Shown here one piece after another: positions 10,568 through 21,489 of a stretch of 64,000 nucleotides of DNA. The notes beneath the pieces were generated by a model, which was given only the letters and a program-made list of their open reading frames with translations, did no database searches and was not told the origin of the DNA. A program made the translations under genes and the position numbers. Each line of letters starts with the position of its first letter. Within the stretch, counting starts at the first letter, position 1. The DNA is from Bradyrhizobium sp. AZCC 2176 (GTDB lineage Bacteria; Pseudomonadota; Alphaproteobacteria; Rhizobiales; Xanthobacteraceae), in NCBI RefSeq assembly GCF_036924645.1, contig NZ_JAZHRX010000001.1, forward strand, positions 3,995,501 through 4,059,500. Reading direction: 5' to 3'.

Positions 10568-10675
10568 CGTCATTCCGGGGCGATGCGAAGCATCGAGCCC
10601 GGAATCCATCGCGACACCAATTCTGCGGTTGGATGAATTCCGGGCCTGCGCCTTGCGGCGCATCCCGGAATGACG
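10568..10675. repeat. Palindromic intergenic repeat, type A copy 1
   Basis: Bounded by CGTCATTCCGGGG and CCCGGAATGACG, with inner inverted pieces around GAATCCATC and GATGAATTC. Same boundary sequences recur near 12928, 17222, 18869 and 56180, always between genes. A REP-like mobile palindrome is the natural reading. It follows the glp terminator. Confidence 0.8.
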
Positions 10676-10702
10676 TGTTGAGATATTCGGTCCTGTCTCA
10701 AT

Positions 10703-10738
10703 CGTCATTGCGAGCGAAGCGCAGCAATCCATCTCGCC
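10703..10738. repeat. Partial palindromic repeat, type B
   Basis: Holds CGTCATTGCGAGCGAAGC followed by GCAATCCATC, the left half of the type B repeat whose full form is at 17335-17459. The matching right end (CTCGCAATGACG) is missing here, so this is a decayed or truncated copy. Confidence 0.6.
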
Positions 10739-10765
10739 GCTTGGTGAGACATGCACTGCGCCCCT

Positions 10766-11866
10766 TCACTCCGCCGCCTGCGCGGCTGCCAGCGTCGGAT
10801 AATCCGTATACCCCTTGGCGCCACCGCCGTAGAATGTCGCCTTGTCCCATTCGTTCAGCGGCGCGCCCTTCTTCAGGCGCTCGACCAGATCAGGGTTCGA
10901 GATGAACGGTTTTCCGAATGCGATCAAATCGGCCGCGCCGGCCTCGAGCACTTTTGTCGCGAGATCGAAATCGTAGCCGTTGTTGGCGACATAGGCTCCG
11001 CTGAAGCGCTTACGCAGGCTCGCGTAGTCGAACGGCGCAATGTCGCGCGGGCCGCCGGTGGCGCCTTCGATGACGTGAATATAAGTGAGCTTCAGCGCGC
11101 TGAGCCCATCCACGATGTGATCGAACAGCGGCTGCGGGTTGCTGTCGGAGACGTCGTTGGCCGGCGTCACCGGCGAGATGCGGATGCCGGTGCGCTCGGG
11201 GCCCGCCACCGCGGCCACCACCTTGGATACTTCCAGCATCAGTTTGGCGCGGTTCTCGATCGATCCGCCGTAGGCGTCGGTCCGCTTGTTGGTGCCGTCC
11301 TTGGCGAACTGGTCGAGCAGATAGCCGTTGGCGCCATGGATCTCGACGCCGTCGAAGCCGGCGGCCAGCGCATTCTCGGTGCCGCGCTTGAAGTCCTCGA
11401 TAATCCCGGGAATCTCCGACAGCTCCAGCGCGCGCGGCTCGGAGATATCGGTGAAGGTGCCGTTGACAAACGTCTTGCCCTTGGCGCGGATCGCCGACGG
11501 CGCCACTGGCTTGCCGCCGTTCGGCTGCAGCGTCGAGTGCGAGATGCGGCCGACATGCCAGATCTGGATGAAGATGCGCCCGCCCTTTTCATGCACGCGG
11601 TCGGTGATCTTGCGCCAGCCTTCGACCTGCGCCTTGGAATAGATGCCGGGCGTATCCTGATAGCCCTGGCCCTGCTGCGAAACCTGGCTCGCCTCGGTGA
11701 TCAGGAGGCCGGCGGAGGCGCGCTGGCCGTAATAGTCGACCGCGAGCGGGCTCGGCACCATGCCCGGAGGCACCGCGCGATTGCGGGTCAGCGGCGCCAT
11801 CGCGAAGCGGTTGGGCAGCGTGATCGGGCCAAGCTTGAAGGGCTCGAACAGTTTGGTCTGGCTCAT
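10766..11866 (-). CDS. Old Yellow Enzyme family alkene reductase
   Basis: FMN-dependent ene-reductase of the NemA/OYE class, 366 aa, reducing activated C=C bonds (enones, nitro-olefins, maleimides) with NAD(P)H. Visible family features: start SQTKLFEPFKLGPITLPNR, FMN region MAPLTRNRA, ligand motif HGANGYLLDQF, then YGGSIENRAKLMLEV with the proton-donor region, and the phosphate-binding end VLEAGAADLIAFGKPFISNP. ATG at 11866 opens the barrel; a longer upstream frame adds unrelated residues. Physiological substrate unknown; probably detoxification. Confidence 0.9.
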   Translation of the reverse strand: MSQTKLFEPFKLGPITLPNRFAMAPLTRNRAVPPGMVPSPLAVDYYGQRASAGLLITEASQVSQQGQGYQDTPGIYSKAQVEGWRKITDRVHEKGGRIFIQIWHVGRISHSTLQPNGGKPVAPSAIRAKGKTFVNGTFTDISEPRALELSEIPGIIEDFKRGTENALAAGFDGVEIHGANGYLLDQFAKDGTNKRTDAYGGSIENRAKLMLEVSKVVAAVAGPERTGIRISPVTPANDVSDSNPQPLFDHIVDGLSALKLTYIHVIEGATGGPRDIAPFDYASLRKRFSGAYVANNGYDFDLATKVLEAGAADLIAFGKPFISNPDLVERLKKGAPLNEWDKATFYGGGAKGYTDYPTLAAAQAAE

Positions 11867-12149
11867 GTCTGATATGTCCGGATCGATGATGATAGGGGAG
11901 AGTTGGGCATCGCGGGCAATTCTCGCAATCCCGTAAGCCATTCGGCTTGCGCAGACGAGCTGCGCAAGATCCCGCCAGAGGCCGGTGTCGCGCAACAGCG
12001 CATGCGCGCGGACATAGGATGATCCATTCGAAATCGGGGACGGCGCAGCATAGGCCGCCTCCCACCCGGTGCCCCGGCGGCCGAACGGCACTGTCCGCGC
12101 CCGATCGGAATCGCCCGGCGGCTGGCGCCGCCGCCATTGACGCCGCGAG

Positions 12150-12752
12150 CTAGTGCGCCGCAAATCCCATTCGCCTGTTGTCCAATTCCGCGACAGGCCC
12201 TGCGGAATCGACCTGCAGCAGTTCGAAGGTCAGGCATTCGCAGCCGATGGCGCGAAGCACCTGGTTGGCGGCCTTTTGCGCGCTATTGCTGAAGCTCTGG
12301 TGATCCATCTGGATTTCGAGACGGGGTTTTCGGCTGCACACCGCCTTCACGACCGATTGCAGGCGGGCGAAGACCTCGTCCCTGTAGTTCTGGGTGCTCT
12401 CGAACGAGGCCCGGGGATCGACGATCTGAGTCCGCGCGACATAGACCAGGTTGACGGCTATCCGGTCCGCGGAAACGGCACCTTGCGTAAATCGAAACAC
12501 CTCGGGGCGCAGGTCGATCCGCGCCAGTTGGCGGCTGCCGGCGCGGATCCGGTGCCGGCCGGGTGTCAGGGCCTTTTCAAAACGGCCGCTCCGGTAGAGC
12601 AGGACGGTTTCAAACTGCTGCACGCAGACCCGCTCGAAGCCGAGCAGCGCCATGACCCCCTTTCTGAGCAGCGTCGAAACCCAGGCCCACGCGCCGGCGA
12701 TCACGGCGATAACGATCAGAGAAAATGCTATCGAGCCCAGTAGTTCACCCAC
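12150..12752 (-). CDS. SPFH/Band 7-domain membrane protein
   Basis: 200 aa. One N-terminal transmembrane helix (IAFSLIVIAVIAGAWAWV) followed by a stomatin/prohibitin-type SPFH domain: FETVLLYRSGRFEKALTPGRHR, split as FETVLLYRSGRF and EKALTPGRHRI, then ADRIAVNLVYVARTQIVDP and a helix with RLQSVVKAV. Such proteins form membrane microdomain scaffolds. It is shorter than typical stomatins and lacks the long coiled-coil tail; partner genes (NfeD, FtsH) are not adjacent. Confidence 0.75.
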   Translation of the reverse strand: MGELLGSIAFSLIVIAVIAGAWAWVSTLLRKGVMALLGFERVCVQQFETVLLYRSGRFEKALTPGRHRIRAGSRQLARIDLRPEVFRFTQGAVSADRIAVNLVYVARTQIVDPRASFESTQNYRDEVFARLQSVVKAVCSRKPRLEIQMDHQSFSNSAQKAANQVLRAIGCECLTFELLQVDSAGPVAELDNRRMGFAAH

Positions 12753-12927
12753 GTTCTTCCCCTGCCGCGGCTTTTGTCTTTGTTGGCGACGCCGCGATTC
12801 CAGCTAATCTCTTGGCTGATCGTACGTCGAAATTAAGTCATCGCAATTTCAATCAGAACGAGTAAACAAAAAATAATCGACTGTTGCCCGACCATTTGCA
12901 TTTTAGATGGACGGCTTCTCTCTCCCT

Positions 12928-13033
12928 CGTCATTCCGGGATGCACCTCTTGGCGCAGGCCCGGAATCCATCTCACCATCTATTCTGCGGCCCGATGGATT
13001 CCGGGTTCGCGCTGCGCGCGCCCCGGAATGACG
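12928..13033. repeat. Palindromic intergenic repeat, type A copy 2
   Basis: CGTCATTCCGGGA at the left end and CCCCGGAATGACG at the right, with inner CGGAATCCATCTC and GATGGATTCCGG forming a second inverted pair. Same layout as the copy at 10568. Confidence 0.8.
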
Positions 13034-13608
13034 GCTGGATACGGTTTCGCGATCTCGCGGCGCTGATCGCCCGAGGCTTGCATCTTCGTTTGCCCTCTTC
13101 GAAATAGAGGGCGCAGGGAAGACCGGGTGCTTGCTGCACCCGCGGTCTCGCGTGCGATTTGCGCAAACAAAACTGCACACGAGCATACAGGGCAGCGGGA
13201 GCATTCCGGCCTTCCCTGCGCAATGGCTTTACGGCTTACTTCGTGCTCTCCCCGGTGAACGGCTCTTTTGCCACCGTCGCCGCGCAGGGAATGAACCCTG
13301 CGCAACTTAATGCCAGCACCGCGACATCAGGACCACACGACTTCGCCGTACGCATCGGGCGCGTACGTCTATCGCGCCCTTCGCGTCCATCGCATCTCAC
13401 CGCACGTTCGTGACGATGGCCAACGCCCCTCATCCGCCGTGAGACGGGCGGAGTTATGCGGCTGATTTGCCCGACATGTTAAGCGGAATATTTTTGCAAA
13501 AGGGGCTGGACAGGTTTTGAGTGATTTGCCCGTCGTGTTGCTTTGTCGCAGGCGCTCAAGCGAGATCGCGCTTGCGCGCGCGGCAAATCAGTCCGCAGAG
13601 CGCAGGCC

Positions 13609-13700
13609 CGTAGGGGTGGGCAAAGGCGCGAAGCGCCGTGCCCACCGACTTACGCCGCTGCCGGTGATGGTGGGCACGCTGTCGCTTTGCCCACCCTACG
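13609..13700. repeat. Inverted repeat pair (TGGGCAAAG type)
   Basis: CGTAGGGGTGGGCAAAGGCG on the left and GCTTTGCCCACCCTACG on the right, with inner GTGCCCACC and GGTGGGCAC. Near-perfect nested inverted repeats would fold into a long cruciform or hairpin. No coding potential. Confidence 0.75.
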
Positions 13701-13802
13701 AAATCACTCTACTTGCTTGTGCCAACATCGGACGGCGCCGCCATTGCGTCTCGCGGGCTCTTGAATAGGATGGCGCGAACATCGCGCCGTGAGAGGTTCA
13801 CG

Positions 13803-14027
13803 ATGGCCATCAACAGAGACAAGATCGACGACGCAGCATTGGCTCTGCTCTACATAACTCTGCATGACGACTACCGGGCGTGGAAGGGTATGGATTGGGG
13901 TGTGCTCGGTCGCCTCTACGAAAAGGGGATGATCCTCGATCCCGTCGGCAAGGTGAAGTCGGTGGTTTTCACTCACGAGGGACTGGAGCGGGCGGAGCGG
14001 CTGTTCAAGGAGATGTTCGAGGAATAG
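13803..14027 (+). CDS. DUF6429-like small protein, 74 aa
   Basis: Soluble 74-residue protein with the pattern DKIDDAALALLYITLHDDYR, then WKGMDWGVLGRLYEKGMI and a C-terminal EGLERAERLFKEMFEE. This looks like the DUF6429 family and resembles a degenerate winged-helix. ATG at 13803 has GAGAGG about 7 bases upstream. The extra N-terminal 30 residues of the open frame lie in repeat DNA and were excluded. Function unknown. Confidence 0.75.
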   Translation: MAINRDKIDDAALALLYITLHDDYRAWKGMDWGVLGRLYEKGMILDPVGKVKSVVFTHEGLERAERLFKEMFEE

Positions 14028-14039
14028 GCGGCGAGGGTA

Positions 14040-14147
14040 GGATGGGTAGAGCGAAGTAGTCGTAGCCCGCACGAGCGGAGCGACATGCGGGTATCTTTCT
14101 CTACATAGTCCCGGGTGTCGCTTCGCGAGCGCGGACCCCGGATGACG
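14040..14147. repeat. Intergenic repeat, type D (GTAGCCCGCA)
   Basis: Contains GTAGCCCGCACGAGCGGAGC and ATGCGGG, then TCCCGGGTGTCGC and GACCCCGGATGAC. Related pieces occur at 14808 and 57031. It follows the DUF6429 gene. Confidence 0.6.
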
Positions 14148-14163
14148 GCGAAACCTGCTCGGC

Positions 14164-14448
14164 CTAGCTGTGCGCGGGAATGTCGACGCCGTCAGTCGCA
14201 TATTGCCGGATCTTGTTCCGCATCGTGCGCACCGAAAGTCCGAGCACGCGGGCTGCGTGGGTGCGATTGCCGTGGCAGCGCGCCAGCGTCTGCAGCACGA
14301 GCTCGCGCTCGATCGCCTCGACCGTGGAGCCGATCAGCATCGGTACAATCTCGTGGGGTGAAAGGGCTTGAGATTCCGACAGCGAAATCTCGGCCGCGCG
14401 ATCGCCCTCCGCGCCAAGGTACACGTCACCAAGATACTCCCGGGGCAT
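14164..14448 (-). CDS. Stand-alone Fis-type HTH protein
   Basis: 94 aa. The C-terminal half is a Fis/NtrC-type DNA-binding domain: GSTVEAIERELVLQTLARCH, then GNRTHAARVLGLSVRTMRNK ending in IRQYATDG. This matches the C-terminus of sigma-54 activators such as FlbD/NtrC, but no receiver or AAA+ domain is encoded nearby, so it is either a natural stand-alone HTH protein or a remnant. The ATG at 14448 has GGGAGG 6 bases upstream, arguing for an expressed gene. Could bind sigma-54 enhancer-like sites. Confidence 0.75.
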   Translation of the reverse strand: MPREYLGDVYLGAEGDRAAEISLSESQALSPHEIVPMLIGSTVEAIERELVLQTLARCHGNRTHAARVLGLSVRTMRNKIRQYATDGVDIPAHS

Positions 14449-14880
14449 CAACACCTCCCGAACAACGCTAGCCCCGAAACGCGGAGCTGAAGCATCAGGA
14501 ATCAACGGCCCCCTGCCGTAGCGGAGGGTGGTCGCGTTTGGTTAATGAAAGGTTAAGCGGCACGGAAAGGTTCTGATGGCAAGGTTCTGATGGCGCTTTG
14601 TCACACCCTGAAGTTTACTCCCAACAGCAGGCATATAAATGTGTCAGCGCGGCCTGGCAGTTTCCCGTCGTCGCCGCCAATGCAGCGCGAAGCTCATCGC
14701 CGCTCGCGCCAAATCCGCCGTGCTCTCGTTGCGACGAGGTGACGCTCCCGGCAATCCGCCCTATGTGCTGGCTATCGACAACCGGCTCGTCATCATTTCA
14801 ACCATTCGTAGCCCGCATGAGCGACGCAATATGCGGATGGCTTAAATCCCGGATGTCGCTGCACTCATCCGGACTTCTTG
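14449..14880. other. Gene-free stretch with small duplications
   Basis: No convincing gene. Two adjacent copies of AAGGTTCTGATGGC (14567-14594) form a perfect tandem duplication, and a type D repeat piece lies at 14808-14873. The remainder may include the promoter of the Fis-type gene. Confidence 0.5.
14808..14873. repeat. Intergenic repeat, type D copy 2
   Basis: CGTAGCCCGCATGAGCGACG then ATATGCGG, followed by ATCCCGGATGTCGCTGCACT and CATCCGG. Shorter version of the 14040 element. Confidence 0.6.
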
Positions 14881-15273
14881 CTAACGTGCCGGCTCTTTGG
14901 TGCGTTCTTCCGTTGCGATCGATTGTGCAGGCTTGGTCGAGCGAACCATCAGAAATGTTCCAGACAGCCCTGGCAGCTTCCAGCGCCCGTCGATTTCCGT
15001 CGCCTCGGCATTGACCAAGCCTTCATAAAAGACTGTGTCATAGCCGTGGCCGGGTGGCTCGTAACGCTTGATGAACGAGACGGCGTTGCCGGATCGATGA
15101 CCTGCAATCGAAGCGCTATGGGTGCTCAACGGGCAACCGGGCGTCATGCAGGGTTCGGTCACATTTCCTGCGAGCGCGCCACCGGACTCGATGAGCGTCA
15201 CCAGAAATGTGACAATTCCAACTTGCTGCTGAACGAAGGTGCCGTCCCAGACACCGGTCAGATTTTCACTCAT
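14881..15273 (-). CDS. Conserved hypothetical beta-barrel-like protein, 130 aa
   Basis: No recognised family. The sequence alternates in strand-like fashion: NLTGVWDGTFVQQQ, VTFLVTLIESGGALAGNVTE, ASIAGHRSGNAVSFIKRYEP, TVFYEGLVNAEATEIDGRW, GLSGTFLMVRS. The repeated GxW/GxF spacing is what small lipocalin- or avidin-like barrels show, so a ligand-binding barrel is possible. No signal peptide. Two Cys close together (EPCMTPGCP) could form a disulfide or bind metal. Convergent with thiC end. Confidence 0.6.
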   Translation of the reverse strand: MSENLTGVWDGTFVQQQVGIVTFLVTLIESGGALAGNVTEPCMTPGCPLSTHSASIAGHRSGNAVSFIKRYEPPGHGYDTVFYEGLVNAEATEIDGRWKLPGLSGTFLMVRSTKPAQSIATEERTKEPAR

Positions 15274-15298
15274 TGCGGTCTGGATGAGTGCGCAACCC

Positions 15299-18075
<2,777 letters not shown>

Positions 18076-18089
<14 letters not shown>

Positions 18090-18858
18090 GCCAGAACGGT
18101 GTCCCGATCACAGGGGTTGAGGGCGAGGCGAAGTCGCGGGCTTCCATCAGGCCGGCTTCATAGGCGGTGCGGCCGGCTTCCACGCCGAGGCGGAACGCAT
18201 TTGCCATCGCTATGGGGTCGGCGGCTTTTGCGATCGCCGTGTTGAGCAGCACGGCATCGTAGCCGAGTTCGAGGGCGTGCGCGGCGTGCGACGGCGCGCC
18301 GAGGCCGGCGTCGACCACCAGCGTCACATCAGGAAGGCGCTCGCGCATCAGCTTCAGCGCATCGCGGTTGGTGATCCCCTTGGCGCTGCCGATCGGCGCG
18401 GCCCAGGGCATCACGACCTTGCACCCCGCATCGACCAGCCGCATCGCGACCGAAAGATCCTCGGTGCAATAGGGAAATACTTCAAAACCGTCCTTGATCA
18501 GGATGGCGGCCGCTTCGACCAGGCCGATCACGTCGGGCTGCAGCGTGTCGTTGTCGGCGATCACCTCCAGCTTGATCCAGGGCGTTCCGAACAGTTCACG
18601 CGCCAGCTTTGCCGTCGTCACCGCCTCGCGCACGCTGCGGCAGCCGGCGGTGTTCGGCAGCACTGTCACATCAAGCTCGCGGATCAGCGACCAGAACGCA
18701 TCGCCGGTCTTGCCGCCGGCGGCCTCGCGCCGCAGCGACACGGTGACGATATTGGCGCCGGACGCGCGGATCGCGTCCTGCATGATCGCGGGCGAAGGGT
18801 AGAGCGCACTGCCGATCAACAGGCGTGAGGAGAAGGTTTTGCCGTAGAAGTTCAGCAT
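18076..18858 (-). CDS. thiG: Thiazole synthase ThiG
   Basis: TIM-barrel thiazole synthase, 260 aa, joining 1-deoxy-xylulose 5-phosphate, dehydroglycine and the ThiS thiocarboxylate. Landmarks: [18 protein letters not shown], the catalytic Lys in WIKLEVI, then [15 protein letters not shown] and the phosphate motifs [19 protein letters not shown] and [14 protein letters not shown]. Dehydroglycine is supplied by ThiO (oxidase route), as no thiH is seen. The gap to thiS (18859-19000) holds a palindromic repeat. Confidence 0.96.
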
Positions 18859-18868
18859 CAGGATTCTC

Positions 18869-18978
18869 CGTCATTCCGGACGGTCCGCGAAGCGGACCGA
18901 TCCGGAATCTCGAAGTAAAGGTCGAGTCTGTATCCGCGAGATTCCGGGTTCGCGCTGGACGCGCGCCCCGGAATGACG
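18869..18978. repeat. Palindromic repeat, type A copy 4, inside thi operon
   Basis: CGTCATTCCGGACGGTCCGC on the left, CCCCGGAATGACG on the right; inner GATCCGGAATCTCG pairs with CGAGATTCCGG. Lies between thiS and thiG. Confidence 0.8.
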
Positions 18979-19000
18979 GGCAAGCCAATCACGCATCACA

Positions 19001-19198
19001 TCACCCTCCCTGCCGCGGCGTGATGATCTCGATCTCGTCGCCGCTCTTCAGCACGGTCTCGGCCCAGCGGCTTTTCGGCAGCACGTCGTAATTCAGCGCA
19101 ATCGCGAAATGCGTGCCTTCGTATTCGAGTTCGGAGAGCAGGGCGTCGATGCGGGAAGACGTGATCTCCCGCGCTTCGCCGTTGACAGTCACACGCAT
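19001..19198 (-). CDS. thiS: Sulfur carrier ThiS
   Basis: 65-residue ubiquitin-fold sulfur carrier. Begins MRVTVNGEAREI and ends in the diagnostic diglycine (PRQGG), which is adenylated and then thiocarboxylated to donate sulfur to ThiG. Overlaps the end of thiO by 10 bases. Confidence 0.95.
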   Translation of the reverse strand: MRVTVNGEAREITSSRIDALLSELEYEGTHFAIALNYDVLPKSRWAETVLKSGDEIEIITPRQGG

Positions 19199-20202
19199 CG
19201 CATCACCTCATTGTCGATCGCGCCGCGTTGCACGTAGCCAAGCGTCAGCTCGGCCAGCGCGGGGGCCAGCAGAAAACCGTGGCGGTAAAGGCCATTTACC
19301 GCGATCTTGTTTTTGCTGATCGTGATCCGCGGCAGATTGTCGGGGAAGGCGGGACGCAAGCCTGAGCCGAACTCGACGATGCGCGCTTCGGCAAAGGCCG
19401 GATGCACGGCATAGGCGGCGCCTAACAGCTCCAGCGCCGAGCGCACGCTGACGCCGGTATCCTCGGCCTCGATCGAGGTCGCGCCCAGCATGAATTTGTT
19501 GTCGCCGCGCGGAATGACGTAGAGCGGCCAGCGCGGATGGATCAGCCGCACCGGACGCGCCAGTTCGACCTCATTCGTCTCAACGATGATCATCTCGCCC
19601 TTGACGCCGCGCAGCTCTTTCTGCTCGTCGCGCGCGGACAAGCCGCGGCAGTCGATCACGATGCCGTCGAGATCTTCCGCGTTCATGTCGCAGTCGAACT
19701 TGATGGTGCCGCCGGCGGCTTCGATGCGCGCATGCAGTTCGGGCAGTACCTTTCGCGGCTCGACATGGCCTTCATCGACATAGAACAGGCCGTCGCGGAA
19801 ACGGCCGTCCAGCGACGGTTCGAGGTCGCTTACGCCCCTCGCGTCGAGCCTGACGTGGCCGGTGGTGAGTTTCGCAAAGCGCTCGAAATCGACGCGGTCG
19901 CGCGCATGCGCCACGACCAGCGATCCGTTGAACGGCGTATTCGGAAAAAGCTCGCGCCACAGATCAAGCGAACGGATGCCGAGCCGGCCGATCACGGGCT
20001 CGGAAGCCTCGGCCTCGCAATGGGGTGCGAGCATGCCGCCGGCCCAGTGGCTGGTGGAGAGCGTCATATCGGCGTCACTGCGCTCATACAAAGTGACGGC
20101 GTGGCCGGCCTGGGCGAACAGTAGCGCCTGCCATGCGCCGGCAATGCCCGCGCCGATGATGGAAACGGGAGAATCCCCCCGCGGATCTGACTTCTGGTAC
20201 AT
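19189..20202 (-). CDS. thiO: Glycine oxidase ThiO
   Basis: FAD-dependent amino-acid oxidase of the DAO family, 337 aa, oxidising glycine to dehydroglycine for thiazole synthesis. N-terminal FAD motif VSIIGAGIAGAWQALLFAQA, then STSHWAGGMLAPHCEAE, YVIPRGDNKFMLGATSIE, and the C-terminal FAD-contact NGLYRHGFLLAPALAEL. First gene of the operon. Its ATG directly follows the 3' strand of the riboswitch P1 helix, with AAGGGA/AGGG as the likely ribosome-binding sequence inside the aptamer. Confidence 0.95.
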   Translation of the reverse strand: MYQKSDPRGDSPVSIIGAGIAGAWQALLFAQAGHAVTLYERSDADMTLSTSHWAGGMLAPHCEAEASEPVIGRLGIRSLDLWRELFPNTPFNGSLVVAHARDRVDFERFAKLTTGHVRLDARGVSDLEPSLDGRFRDGLFYVDEGHVEPRKVLPELHARIEAAGGTIKFDCDMNAEDLDGIVIDCRGLSARDEQKELRGVKGEMIIVETNEVELARPVRLIHPRWPLYVIPRGDNKFMLGATSIEAEDTGVSVRSALELLGAAYAVHPAFAEARIVEFGSGLRPAFPDNLPRITISKNKIAVNGLYRHGFLLAPALAELTLGYVQRGAIDNEVMRCV

Positions 20203-20333
20203 CCCTGTCCCTTCGCCGGCATGACCCGGATCAGGTTCAAAGGGTCACCGCGGTCTCAGGCCTCTACCTTGAAGTAGAATTGCCCAAGCTTGCGGTATCT
20301 CAGCTCCTCATCGGAGCACCCCTCGGAACAGGG
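20203..20333 (-). promoter_or_regulatory. TPP riboswitch (THI element)
   Basis: On the minus strand the leader contains the conserved THI-box parts: GGGGTGCTCCGATGAGGAGC, CTGAGATACCGC, a long variable P3 arm, then GACCCTTTGAACCTGATC, CGGGTCATGCCGGCGAAGGG. P1 is made of CCCTGT at the 5' end and ACAGGG at the 3' end; ACAGGG abuts the thiO ATG. Binding of thiamine pyrophosphate should therefore hide the ribosome-binding site. No separate terminator hairpin with a U-run is seen, favouring translational control. Confidence 0.95.
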
Positions 20334-20395
20334 CTAATGTAGGCAGTTGAGCGGGGGTGTCAACGGACATGAATTCGTCATGCCGGGCTTGACGA

Positions 20396-20926
20396 CTATT
20401 GGGCGGGAACCTGCAGCGCGTTGGCGTCGGCCGGCGTTCTCGCCGTTTCGACCGGCCTGGCGACGATTTTCGGCGGCGTACCAGCCGCGAGCACGGGCGC
20501 GATCTGCAGGGGCTTTTCATGCCGCTGGCGCTTTGCGGCATAGTAATAGCCGCTGGCATAATAGCGCACGGCCCGGCTGTGATCGCTGTTGGCGGCGCGA
20601 TAGGCGCCGGCGAGATATTTGATGCCCCAGGCGAGATTGGTGTCGGGATCGCGCAGGCCCGCGGCGTCGCCGGTGTAGCCGAGGCCGCGCGCGGTCGCGA
20701 GCTTGATCTGCATCAGCCCGATGGTGCCGCCGCGTCCGACGAGGCCTGGATGATATTTGCTCTCGCGCACGATTATCCGGTGCACCAGCGCTTCCGGCAC
20801 GTTGTTGGCGCGCGCATGATTTGCGACCATGCTCTCATATTGCGCGCGGCCCTGCGCCATCGCATCGGGCGAAACCATCAGCGCTGCCATGGCAGGTAGC
20901 CAGGCAAATTTCAGCAAACTTTTCAT
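20396..20926 (-). CDS. Exported lytic transglycosylase (SLT domain)
   Basis: 176 aa. Signal peptide ends near DAMAQG. The SLT/goose-lysozyme-like domain spans ~30-130: VHRIIVRESKYHPG with the catalytic Glu in RESKYHP, then GGTIGLMQIKLATARGLGY, and DPDTNLAWGIKYLAGAY. Cleaves peptidoglycan glycan strands in the periplasm. The C-terminal ~45 residues are Pro/Ala-rich. Monocistronic between the TPP leader and a ~350-base gap. Confidence 0.9.
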   Translation of the reverse strand: MKSLLKFAWLPAMAALMVSPDAMAQGRAQYESMVANHARANNVPEALVHRIIVRESKYHPGLVGRGGTIGLMQIKLATARGLGYTGDAAGLRDPDTNLAWGIKYLAGAYRAANSDHSRAVRYYASGYYYAAKRQRHEKPLQIAPVLAAGTPPKIVARPVETARTPADANALQVPAQ

Positions 20927-21276
20927 AAAATGATCTCGGCGGACGGGCGCGTTAAACGGTCGGCGATTTCGGTAGTTCCATTACGGGGCGCAGGTGTGGC
21001 GAAAAACCGACGACATCGCGGCGAGACGTGGCGGCTGGCGCAGTCGTTAACGGAGCAGTCGTTAACGGACTCGGGCGAGCGTGACGCGCAAATTGTCAGT
21101 GCAACGCATCGCGTCTGCTACGTGAATCTGCGTCATGCGGCCGCGCATGATTGTCGTGCAAAGGACGCAGTCAAGGTGTAAAGAGACCTCCCGACGAGAA
21201 GCATTCATTCCGACAGCAAACCTGTCTCATTCCATTAAATTATAAAACATAACAAAAGTCAGAAGGGAGATGCGCC
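20927..21276. other. Intergenic region with a 14-base tandem duplication
   Basis: No gene seen. CAGTCGTTAACGGA occurs twice in tandem (21041-21054 and 21056-21069). The AT-rich end (about 21225-21255, ATTAAATTATAAAACATAAC) probably belongs to the promoter or leader of the next gene. Confidence 0.5.
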
Positions 21277-21471
21277 ATGGCTCGACTCGATTCCGGCTAT
21301 TTACCTCGTGGAAATCCCTGTGCCCAATGCGGCAAGCCGATTGCGCGGCCCGATTGGGTCGAGAGCAGCCCCGGCCGCACGTCGTTCCTGTGGTTCTGCC
21401 GTGCCTGCGATTATCGCTTTGAAGCAATCGCGATCTACGAAGAAGCGCATCCGGACGCGCTCGCCGCCTGA
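21277..21471 (+). CDS. Small zinc-ribbon-like protein, 64 aa
   Basis: 64-residue protein with two CxxC pairs, PCAQCGKPI and FCRACDYRF, about 25 residues apart, the spacing of a zinc ribbon. The end is acidic (IYEEAHPDAL). GAAGGGAG lies ~6 bases ahead of the ATG. Zinc binding is inferred from the four Cys; role unknown. Confidence 0.75.
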   Translation: MARLDSGYLPRGNPCAQCGKPIARPDWVESSPGRTSFLWFCRACDYRFEAIAIYEEAHPDALAA

Positions 21472-21489
21472 CGCCGCTGAAATCATCCT

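Larger units (their letters stand above)
12753..13802. other. 1-kb gene-poor region built of repeats
   Basis: I see no credible gene here. From left to right: a type A palindrome (12928-13033), a stretch from about 13043 to 13440 that gives only overlapping low-quality frames in several phases and resembles a long dispersed Bradyrhizobium repeat, an AT-richer patch near 13480-13500, and an inverted pair built on CGTAGGGGTGGGCAAAG and CTTTGCCCACCCTACG (13609-13700). The repeat identity of the middle part is inference from its composition and from memory of the genus. Confidence 0.5.

Noticed and set aside
12979..13413. Overlapping 83-108-aa ORFs in the repeat tract
   Set aside because: Several frames open at once, no ribosome-binding sites, composition of repeats rather than proteins.
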